DNA from: an uncultured Acidimicrobiia bacterium
GTDB taxonomy: Bacteria; Actinomycetota; Acidimicrobiia; Spongiisociales; JAENVV01
NCBI GenBank assembly: GCA_905480085.1
Contig: CAJQPD010000023.1
Location: 1 to 5,976 of the forward strand
DNA: 5,976 nt
Direction: 5' to 3'
Of the stretch, positions 1-5,207 are shown one piece after another; the first letter of the stretch is position 1; each line of letters starts with the position of its first letter. Below the pieces are notes generated by a model. It was not told the origin of the DNA and did not search any database. It was given only the letters and a program-made list of their open reading frames with translations. The translations under genes were made by a program, and so were the position numbers.

Positions 1-20
1 CTTGGTGTCGAAACGTAACA

Positions 21-95
21 ACCACCTGCCAGGGATTCAAACCGTCCCAGAGGGTTGGGGGAGTGGGGATTGCGAGACGATCGAATGCAGGTGGT
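21..95 (-). repeat. Inverted repeat ACCACCTGC / GCAGGTGGT closing a 57-nt loop
   Basis: The two 9-bp arms (21-29 and 87-95) are perfect complements. If transcribed from the minus strand they would close a stem around a C-rich interior that also contains a short GGGA/TCCC pairing. A perfect TATAAT lies just upstream in that direction, so the arms would start about 6 nt into the predicted transcript. I do not recognise an RNA family; the stem could be a chance match. Confidence 0.35.
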
Positions 96-107
96 CGCTA
101 CAGAGAG

Positions 108-113
108 ATTATA
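108..113 (-). promoter_or_regulatory. Candidate minus-strand -10 box (TATAAT)
   Basis: The minus strand reads exactly TATAAT here. I find no TTGACA-like -35 at 16-18 bp and no extended -10 TG. A perfect hexamer in an intergenic gap of this size is expected by chance about one time in ten, so this is only a candidate. A transcript from it would start near base 101 and run leftward through the inverted repeat at 21-95. Confidence 0.25.
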
Positions 114-196
114 CCTGATCAGGCGGGTTATTCGCGGAGAATATCGATGACCGAACGGTGGGTCGCGAGACGAGCGGATCGACCGAACATGATGAG

Positions 197-280
197 TACC
201 GGGAGCGGGACTTGAACCCGCACGTCTATACAGACAATGGATTTTGAGTCCATCGCGTCTACCAATTCCGCCATCCCGGC
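197..280 (-). tRNA. tRNA-Leu (anticodon CAA)
   Basis: Read on the minus strand this is a class II tRNA of 84 nt. The acceptor arm starts GCCGGGA and pairs with TCCCGGT, with a G-U at the first pair and A as discriminator base. The D-arm has the usual leucine form GGCGGAATTGGTAGACGC. The anticodon stem ATGGA/TCCAT encloses the loop CTCAAAA, so the anticodon is CAA (plus-strand bases 244-246), reading UUG codons. A long variable arm with GTCT/AGAC pairing follows, then a T-arm with GGTTCAAGTCC. The long variable arm and D-loop fit leucine rather than serine. The 3' CCA is not encoded (CTC follows), so it must be added by nucleotidyltransferase. It is transcribed divergently from the polA cluster; a promoter candidate lies at 322-350. 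Confidence 0.95.
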
Positions 281-293
281 CAGATCCGACGTA

Positions 294-307
294 TCCGCAT
301 ATGCGGA
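294..307. promoter_or_regulatory. 14-bp perfect palindrome, possible operator
   Basis: TCCGCATATGCGGA is a perfect inverted repeat with dyad centre between bases 300 and 301. It lies between the tRNA and the coiled-coil/polA genes. Relative to a predicted plus-strand start at 336 the centre is at about -35.5, a usual place for a repressor or class II activator site. Relative to the leftward transcript it lies in the tRNA 5' leader, where it could instead fold into a 5-bp hairpin with a 4-nt loop before RNase P processing. Which role applies, if either, is inference. Confidence 0.45.
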
Positions 308-320
308 GGTCGGTGGCTGA

Positions 321-329
321 GATAGTATC
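321..329. promoter_or_regulatory. Symmetric -10 element, candidate bidirectional promoter
   Basis: GATAGTATC is self-complementary apart from its central G. On the plus strand it gives TAGTAT (323-328), matching the actinobacterial TANNNT form, with a start predicted at about 336. On the minus strand it gives TACTAT (plus-strand 322-327), with a start predicted near 314. The minus-strand element also has a weak -35, TTCAAC (plus-strand 345-350), at exactly 17 bp. The plus-strand element has no recognisable -35; its place is taken by the palindrome at 294-307. This would drive tRNA-Leu leftward and the polA cluster rightward. Confidence 0.45.
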
Positions 330-335
330 TTCGTC

Positions 336-614
336 GTGCGCCGGGTTGAACGCAAGATCATGAAGCTCAATGACCAAATCGCCCTGCTGCGCGAGGATCT
401 CAGGCTGCTGTCCGAGGAACTTAATTATCACCAGCACCTCGATGATGATGCGCAGAGGGACGCGGCATTTGGTGATGCCGAAGATCGAGCCTTGGCATAC
501 GAAACGAAGAATGACCGGCTGCGCTTCGAACGTCTGGTGCGGGAGGTCGGTGAAGCGATCGCCAACGCTGAGATTCGCCGCAGCCGGTTGCTGGATCGTC
601 TCGGTGACCTATGA
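336..614 (+). CDS. Small coiled-coil protein of unknown function upstream of polA
   Basis: This 92-residue protein is dominated by charged and leucine-rich heptad-like stretches (about residues 10-30 and 58-91), so two helices forming a coiled-coil hairpin are likely. It has no signal peptide, membrane segment or cysteine, so it is probably cytoplasmic. I do not recognise a named family; small charged helical proteins like this are common in actinobacteria, and no function should be assumed. The start is uncertain. GTG at 336 has no Shine-Dalgarno but lies 7 nt past a TAGTAT -10 box, which suits a leaderless mRNA. ATG at 360 would give 84 residues (MKLNDQIALL...) and removes only a basic octapeptide. 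The TGA stop is 9 nt before the polA ATG and in the same frame, so co-transcription and translational coupling with polA are likely. Confidence 0.75.
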   Translation: MRRVERKIMKLNDQIALLREDLRLLSEELNYHQHLDDDAQRDAAFGDAEDRALAYETKNDRLRFERLVREVGEAIANAEIRRSRLLDRLGDL

Positions 615-623
615 TCCACGGCT

Positions 624-3233
624 ATGCCCACCCTCGCCCTACTTGACGGACATTCCCTCGCATATAGAGCCTTCTACGCTCTACCTGAAGATTTGGCCAC
701 CGCATCTGGCCAGGTGACGAACGCTGCCTACGGGTTCATGCGAATGCTTGTGAAACTGCTTGGCGATCATCATCCAGACCGTCTGGCCGTGGCCTGGGAC
801 GTCGGGCGGTCAACCTTTCGGACCGAGGATTACCCTCTGTACAAAGCCCAGCGAGAATCCGCTCCTGATCATTTTAAGTCTCAGTTGCCATTCATCGATG
901 AGATTCTTACGGCGCTGGGTATCGAGCAATTCCGTGTGCCGGGCTTCGAGGCCGATGATGTCATTGCCACGCTGGTTCGTCGGGGCGTCGAGGATGGCTT
1001 CGACGTTCTAGTTGTCACCGGCGATCGAGACAGCTTTCAGCTGGTAGATGATCATGTCAAGGTCGTCTATACCAGGCGAGGTATTTCCGACATCGTGATG
1101 GCCAATGCGAGCTGGATAGAGGAAAAGTACGGCATCCGACCGGATCAATACGTGGAGTATGCCTCGCTTCGTGGAGACAATTCTGACAACCTTCCCGGGG
1201 TGAAGGGAGTGGGGGAGAAGACCGCTGCTCGCCTCATTGCTGACTATGGAGGCCTGGATGGCATCTACGAACACCTCGATGACCTGACTCCAAGACTGAA
1301 GCAGAATCTCGAGGAGGCCAGCGAGCAAGCCTTTCTGAACCGGCGTCTGATGACCTTGGTGGATACGGTTCCCCTTCATTCAGAGATCCGTTCCGATGGG
1401 CTCGTCTGGTCCGACTGGGACGAAAACGCCGCCAAACAACTCTTTGACTCATTGGAGTTTCACACGCTGTGGAGCGAGCTCACGGCTGTGCATCCCGGTG
1501 GGCTGGCTCCCACCGGCAGGGTGCTCGACACCGAAATCGAGTTGGTCACGTCAATGGAGGCAGTTTCGTCTCTTCCCGGGTCGGTGGCAGTCGCTCCCGT
1601 CTGGGAGGCGGGTCGGATTGATGGCTTGGCGTTTGCCGCGACTGCCGATCGGTCGTTCGTGTTGCGTGATGTGGCGTTGGCCGCTTCCTGGTTGGCCGAT
1701 GCGACGATCCCAAAAATCATCCACGATTCCAAGGCGTTAATGGGAGCCCTTGGTGATATGGCGCTCCGAGGCGTGGTATTTGATCCCGCCGTGGCAGCGT
1801 ACGTCGTCAACCCGACCGGTCGAGCCTTCGGGCTGGAAGAGATTGCTGACCGATACGCAAATATCGAGATCGACAGCGTTGACGCATCAGATGCACCGGC
1901 CCAAGGTGCCTTCGATTTTGAGACTACTGGCGGTGAGAACCTCGAATCGGCCGGTCGCCGGGCGGTCGCCACGCTACTGGTCGCTGAGACGCTCGGCTCG
2001 ATTCTCGATGAGCAGGCTTCTCGCGAGTTATTTGACACAATCGAGATGCCTCTCATTCCCGTGCTTCACGCCATGGAGCGACGAGGGATCGGGATTGACA
2101 AGGACTATCTGGTTGAACTGGGTGAGACTCTCAGACGCGATCTCGCTGCGCTAGAGATCGCCATCCACGAGATTGCGGGCGAAGTGTTCAACATCAACTC
2201 GACTACTCAGTTACGGGTCGTCCTATACGAGAAGCTCGAACTACCCGTTCTTAAGAAGACCTCCAAAGGAGTTCCTTCCACCGATGCCTCAGTACTCGCC
2301 AAGCTCGAGCATCCCATCGTTGAACAGCTTCTGCGCTATCGCGAGTTGGAAAAGCTCCGTTCGACCTACGTGGATGGGTTTCTCCCGCTGATCAAGTCGG
2401 ATGGGCGGATCCATACCACCTTCAATCAGCTTGGTGCGGCGACCGGGCGGCTGTCGTCAGATCACCCGAACCTTCAGAACATCCCGGTTCGATCCGAAAC
2501 CGGCCGGACCGTACGGCGGGCGTTCGTGGCTGCACCTGGGAATACATTCATTGTCGCCGACTACAGCCAGATCGAACTGAGGATTCTCGCTCACATGTGC
2601 CGTGACGAGGGACTGCTTGCCGCGTTCGGGTCGGCGGGTGCCGATGTCCACACCGCCACTGCTGCCTCGGTCTTCGGCGTCAACCCGGCCGAAGTGTCCA
2701 ACGAGCAACGGCGGCGGGCCAAGGCCATCAACTTCGGACTTCTCTATGGCATGGAGGCCTACGGCTTGTCCGAGCGGCTGGAAATCTCCCGCGACGAAGC
2801 CAAAGAACACATTGATGCCTATTTCGCCAAATTCCCCGGTGTCCAGGCTTTCATGCAGTCGATCGTCGATGGTGCCAAGTCGGTCGGATACACAGAGACG
2901 GTCTTTGGCCGGCGGAGGTATTTGCCCGAATTGCGGTCCGACAACTGGCGGATCAGACAGATGGGTGAACGGATGGCTTTGAACGCTCCGGTACAGGGAA
3001 CCGCGGCCGACATCATCAAGCTGGCCATGCTGGAGGTCGAGGACCGTCTCGCTGGAACATCGGGGATCCAGCTACTTCAGATCCACGACGAGTTGGTAAT
3101 TGAGGCCAACCTGTCCGATGTAGATGAGTTGACCGCAGTCGTCGTGGCTGCCATGGAGGGGGTTGCCGATTTGGCCGTTCCGCTGCGGGTGGACGTTGGG
3201 GTCGGGCATTCGCTGGCGGATGTGAAGGGATGA
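624..3233 (+). CDS. polA: DNA polymerase I, 5' nuclease active, proofreading domain degenerate
   Basis: The 869-residue protein fills gaps in excision repair and removes and replaces RNA primers on Okazaki fragments. Residues 1 to about 285 are the 5'-3' nuclease: D8 in LLDGHS, ADD at 110-112, GDRD at 133-136 and GDNSDNLPGVKGVG from 184, which opens the helix-hairpin-helix. Residues of about 300-470 align with the 3'-5' exonuclease fold but lack the catalytic acids: the E. coli D355/E357 positions read A324 and V326, and D424 reads L372. Residues of about 473-869 are the polymerase: TGRLSS at 607-612, motif A DYSQIEL with D646, motif B with R696, K700, F704 and Y708, and motif C QIHDE with D822 and E823. 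It is slightly shorter than E. coli Pol I (928). ATG 624 is the first start after the in-frame TGA at 612-614; no clear Shine-Dalgarno is seen, fitting coupling to the gene before it. Confidence 0.98.
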   Translation: MPTLALLDGHSLAYRAFYALPEDLATASGQVTNAAYGFMRMLVKLLGDHHPDRLAVAWDVGRSTFRTEDYPLYKAQRESAPDHFKSQLPFIDEILTALGIEQFRVPGFEADDVIATLVRRGVEDGFDVLVVTGDRDSFQLVDDHVKVVYTRRGISDIVMANASWIEEKYGIRPDQYVEYASLRGDNSDNLPGVKGVGEKTAARLIADYGGLDGIYEHLDDLTPRLKQNLEEASEQAFLNRRLMTLVDTVPLHSEIRSDGLVWSDWDENAAKQLFDSLEFHTLWSELTAVHPGGLAPTGRVLDTEIELVTSMEAVSSLPGSVAVAPVWEAGRIDGLAFAATADRSFVLRDVALAASWLADATIPKIIHDSKALMGALGDMALRGVVFDPAVAAYVVNPTGRAFGLEEIADRYANIEIDSVDASDAPAQGAFDFETTGGENLESAGRRAVATLLVAETLGSILDEQASRELFDTIEMPLIPVLHAMERRGIGIDKDYLVELGETLRRDLAALEIAIHEIAGEVFNINSTTQLRVVLYEKLELPVLKKTSKGVPSTDASVLAKLEHPIVEQLLRYRELEKLRSTYVDGFLPLIKSDGRIHTTFNQLGAATGRLSSDHPNLQNIPVRSETGRTVRRAFVAAPGNTFIVADYSQIELRILAHMCRDEGLLAAFGSAGADVHTATAASVFGVNPAEVSNEQRRRAKAINFGLLYGMEAYGLSERLEISRDEAKEHIDAYFAKFPGVQAFMQSIVDGAKSVGYTETVFGRRRYLPELRSDNWRIRQMGERMALNAPVQGTAADIIKLAMLEVEDRLAGTSGIQLLQIHDELVIEANLSDVDELTAVVVAAMEGVADLAVPLRVDVGVGHSLADVKG

Positions 3234-3239
3234 ATCATG

Positions 3240-3268
3240 TTGGTCACCGCAGGTTCCACTGCTAGGCT
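3240..3268 (+). promoter_or_regulatory. Candidate rpsA promoter
   Basis: TTGGTC (3240-3245) and TAGGCT (3263-3268) are separated by 17 bp. The -10 fits TANNNT and is preceded by TG plus one base (3260-3262), an extended -10. The predicted start near 3275 would give a leader of about 50 nt before the rpsA ATG. It begins just after the polA stop, so rpsA could be transcribed on its own as well as by readthrough from polA. I see no intrinsic terminator between the two genes. Confidence 0.5.
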
Positions 3269-3305
3269 CCTTTTTGCCTCGTGGCTAGACCGCGGGAGCT
3301 TTTCT

Positions 3306-3310
3306 GGAGG
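3306..3310 (+). promoter_or_regulatory. rpsA ribosome-binding site, unusually far from the start
   Basis: GGAGG, continued as GGAGGTAA, is a strong anti-16S match, yet 14 nt separate it from ATG 3325 instead of the usual 5-9. No ATG, GTG or TTG lies closer in frame, so the start call stands. The spacer is A-rich, which may keep the region unpaired. Autogenous control through such A-rich leaders is known for rpsA in Gammaproteobacteria; whether it applies here is unknown. Confidence 0.6.
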
Positions 3311-3324
3311 TAATAGAAAAATCA

Positions 3325-4950
3325 ATGTCTACTGATAACGAAGCCGCGTCCAATCCGGACGAGGTGACCCCCGAGCCGCAGGCTATCGACGCCGAGGCTG
3401 CCCACTCTGAAGTACCGGTACCACCGGACTCCGAAACCACCACCCCCGAACCTGCTGAGGAAGTCGAATCACCTTCGGCTGAGGCTCCGGTTGTTGCTGA
3501 TGAAGTTCCGGCCGTGCCGGAGGCATCGGAGATGTCTCCTGAGCCTGTTCAGCCCGAGGTTTCTGAGGCGCCTGTCGTCGAAGAGCCGCACCCAGTGACC
3601 GCGGCCGCGGAGGCCGATGCTGTGGCGCCGGTGGCTGAGGTTGCCGATGAAGTGGTCGAAGAGCCGATTTACGATGGCCCGCCGGCCATTGTTCCGACCC
3701 GCATCTCGGACCTTCCAGACAGCATCGCCGATGATTTTGAAGCTGCTATCGAACACACCATGTTGGAGTTCAAAGAGGGCGACATTGTCGAAGGTGTTGT
3801 CGTTGCGATCGAGAACGATGAGGTGCTCGTCGATATCGGCTATAAGAGTGAAGGCGTGATCCCGCTCAGCGAGTTGTCCATCCGCAAGGCAGTTGATCCG
3901 CTCAGCGTCGTGCAAATTGGAGAGACGCTTGAGGCGCTCGTCCTCGACAAGGAAGACGAAGAAGGCCGACTCATTCTGTCCAAGAAGCGAGCTCAGTATG
4001 AGCGAGCTTGGGGAAAGATTCAGCGGATCACCAATGCCGGAGGTACCGTGACTGGCCCCGTGATCGAGGTTGTCAAAGGTGGACTCATCGTCGATATCGG
4101 GCTGCGCGGGTTTCTGCCGGCGTCGCTGGTCGAACTGCGCCGGGTGCGCGATCTCGACCCATATGTCGGCGAACAGATCGAAGCCAAGGTCATTGAACTC
4201 GATAGGAACCGGAACAACGTTGTGTTGTCTCGACGTGCCTGGCTCGAAGAAGCTCAGGCCGAGCAGCGCCAGGCATTCCTTGACGACTTGAAGGTCGGAG
4301 ACGCACGTCCCGGCGTTGTTTCATCGGTGGTCAACTTTGGTGCTTTCGTTGATCTTGGTGGCATGGACGGACTCGTCCACGTGTCAGAACTGTCATACCA
4401 GCATGTGAATCACCCATCGGAAGTGGTCAAGGTCGGTGACGAAGTGCAGGTGCGTGTGCTGGAAGTCGATCGGGAACGCGAACGTATTTCCCTTTCGATC
4501 AAGCAGACGATGGAAGATCCCTGGGAGTCATTCGCCCGCCAGTTCTCCGTCGGTGACAACGTCAGCGGCGTGGTAACGAAGACGGTGCCATTCGGTGCAT
4601 TCGTGTCCGTTGGCGAAGGTGTCGAAGGTCTCGTTCACGTTTCGGAGATCGCCATGCACCGCGTGGAGTCCCCAGAGCTGGAATTGTCGCTCGGTCAACC
4701 GGTGGAAGTGAAGGTGACGGAGATGGATAACCAGCGCCGTCGGGTGAGCTTGTCGATCAAGCAGGCGCTCCCTGGATACCAGGAACGACCCGCTGCCGAA
4801 CCGGTTGCTCCCCGCCGTCGTCCGCCGGAGCGCCATGAGTTTGAGCGCGAAACCGAATCCACCGAGGAGACCGAGAGCGCTTTCAACGTCGACTCGTCGC
4901 TCGAAGCAATTTTACAAGAGCTTAAAGAGCGCGGCATAGGTCGCCGATAG
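3325..4950 (+). CDS. rpsA: 30S ribosomal protein S1, four S1 domains with a long acidic N-terminus
   Basis: S1 binds single-stranded mRNA and helps place it on the 30S subunit. The 541-residue protein has four S1 (OB-fold) RNA-binding domains at about 151-220, 236-305, 323-394 and 408-482. Domains 3 and 4 carry the canonical NFGAFVDLGGMDGLVHVSEL and PFGAFVSV...GLVHVSEI signatures; domain 2 (GGLIVDIGLRGFLPASLVEL) is the form typical of bacterial S1. Four domains rather than the six of E. coli is usual for actinobacteria. Residues 1-125 form an acidic Pro/Ala/Val/Glu-rich, probably disordered extension with about 32 Asp/Glu and no Lys or Arg. The C-terminal tail (483-541) has a basic proline-arginine patch, an acidic Glu/Thr patch and a final helix (SLEAILQELKERG). 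It follows polA by 91 nt, an order also known in Mycobacterium. Start ATG 3325 has GGAGG upstream. Confidence 0.97.
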   Translation: MSTDNEAASNPDEVTPEPQAIDAEAAHSEVPVPPDSETTTPEPAEEVESPSAEAPVVADEVPAVPEASEMSPEPVQPEVSEAPVVEEPHPVTAAAEADAVAPVAEVADEVVEEPIYDGPPAIVPTRISDLPDSIADDFEAAIEHTMLEFKEGDIVEGVVVAIENDEVLVDIGYKSEGVIPLSELSIRKAVDPLSVVQIGETLEALVLDKEDEEGRLILSKKRAQYERAWGKIQRITNAGGTVTGPVIEVVKGGLIVDIGLRGFLPASLVELRRVRDLDPYVGEQIEAKVIELDRNRNNVVLSRRAWLEEAQAEQRQAFLDDLKVGDARPGVVSSVVNFGAFVDLGGMDGLVHVSELSYQHVNHPSEVVKVGDEVQVRVLEVDRERERISLSIKQTMEDPWESFARQFSVGDNVSGVVTKTVPFGAFVSVGEGVEGLVHVSEIAMHRVESPELELSLGQPVEVKVTEMDNQRRRVSLSIKQALPGYQERPAAEPVAPRRRPPERHEFERETESTEETESAFNVDSSLEAILQELKERGIGRR

Positions 4951-4956
4951 TAATTG

Positions 4957-4989
4957 GGGCGGGTCATCCCGGAAGGGGTGGCCCGATCC
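4957..4989 (+). terminator. Strong hairpin after rpsA, probable terminator or 3' end stabiliser
   Basis: GGGTCATCCC (4961-4970) pairs at all ten positions (two G-U) with GGGGTGGCCC (4975-4984) across a GGAA tetraloop of the stable GNRA type. C4960-G4985 adds a pair, and three more form after bulging A4986. The stem begins 7-10 nt after the rpsA stop. No U-tract follows (AAAAGCG comes next), so it is not a classical intrinsic terminator, but U-less hairpins have been proposed as terminators or 3' protectors in actinobacteria. Confidence 0.6.
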
Positions 4990-5035
4990 AAAAGCGTCGG
5001 TTCGTTAACGGCCTGTAGTAGTGTTTCTCAGGACG

Positions 5036-5065
5036 TTGGTGAACCAGGTTTGTGGGTTTCACCAA
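5036..5065 (+). repeat. Hairpin TTGGTGAA / TTCACCAA
   Basis: The 8-bp arms (5036-5043 and 5058-5065) are perfectly complementary. Two further C-G pairs (5044-5045 with 5055-5056) form if T5057 is bulged, leaving a 9-nt loop. The first copy of the 12-bp repeat forms the loop and right arm. It could be a DNA operator or an RNA hairpin. Confidence 0.5.
5048..5059 (+). repeat. 12-bp direct repeat GTTTGTGGGTTT, copy 1
   Basis: This is identical to 5104-5115. An exact 12-mer repeated inside a 278-nt gap is very unlikely by chance (roughly 0.002 expected). Start-to-start distance is 56 bp. It may be one half of a pair of regulator-binding sites upstream of cpaB. Confidence 0.6.
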
Positions 5066-5103
5066 GGGAGTCCATGAACCTAGTTGCCCACGTTCGGGTA
5101 CTC

Positions 5104-5115
5104 GTTTGTGGGTTT
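5104..5115 (+). repeat. 12-bp direct repeat GTTTGTGGGTTT, copy 2
   Basis: This is the second exact copy, 56 bp downstream of the first and followed by an AT-rich stretch (AATAACAACA). Unlike copy 1 it is not embedded in an inverted repeat, so the shared unit is the 12-mer itself. It lies just before the weak promoter candidate for cpaB. Confidence 0.6.
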
Positions 5116-5147
5116 AATAACAACACGTCTATCAAGAACATAAAGGG

Positions 5148-5207
5148 GGGACAGGTTGGCCGCTAAAAGAGCGACAAGGCTAGGCAGGCTTGTCCCGCAG
5201 CCTGTTT
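5148..5207 (+). promoter_or_regulatory. Foldable cpaB leader with mutually exclusive stems, family unknown
   Basis: Three pairings compete for the same bases. GGGACAGGTT (5148-5157) pairs along its length with GGCTTGTCCC (5187-5196), counting three G-U, and encloses the small hairpin CGCT/AGCG (5161-5164 with 5170-5173). GACAAG (5173-5178) matches CTTGTC (5189-5194). AGGCAGGCT (5182-5190) pairs with AGCCTGTTT (5199-5207), with two G-U, 11 nt before the cpaB ribosome-binding site. Such exclusive alternatives are what a riboswitch or attenuator would show, but I recognise no known class and have not computed folding energies. Confidence 0.35.

Larger units (their letters stand above)
1..196. 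other. Non-coding stretch downstream of the tRNA, no supported gene
   Basis: I find no convincing gene here. A plus-strand frame is open from base 3 to about 214, but it has no credible start and runs into the tRNA. What can be seen: a perfect TATAAT on the minus strand (plus-strand bases 108-113), a 9-bp inverted repeat (21-29 with 87-95), a 9-bp direct repeat GCGAGACGA (72-80 and 165-173) and an 8-bp direct repeat GACCGAAC (149-156 and 181-188). Together these could mark a small minus-strand RNA or ordinary intergenic sequence. The identity of anything left of base 1 is unknown. Confidence 0.5.

Noticed and set aside
3..214. Plus-strand frame open from the left edge to base 214
   Set aside because: It has no credible start or ribosome-binding site, reads as Arg/Gly-rich nonsense and ends inside the tRNA. 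A gene tail entering from the left cannot be wholly excluded.
128..370. Minus-strand 80-residue open frame
   Set aside because: It runs straight through the tRNA-Leu gene and the divergent promoter region; the tRNA explains the sequence.
1460..2056. Minus-strand 198-residue open frame inside polA
   Set aside because: It is antisense to the clearly coding polA exonuclease-like region, is Ser/Ala/Thr-rich as expected of a reverse-frame shadow, and has no recognisable motif.
3234..3324. Intrinsic terminator between polA and rpsA
   Set aside because: AGGC-TCCTTTTT-GCCT is only a 4-bp stem with the T-run in the loop, not after a stem.
3469..3915. Minus-strand 148-residue frame opposite the RpsA N-terminus
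   Set aside because: Its Arg/His/Leu repeats are the antisense image of the repetitive Glu/Pro/Val codons of rpsA, not an independent protein.
4954..5166. Plus-strand 70-residue frame after rpsA
   Set aside because: It starts at a TTG without a ribosome-binding site and covers the hairpin and both direct repeats, which explain the sequence better; there are no family features.
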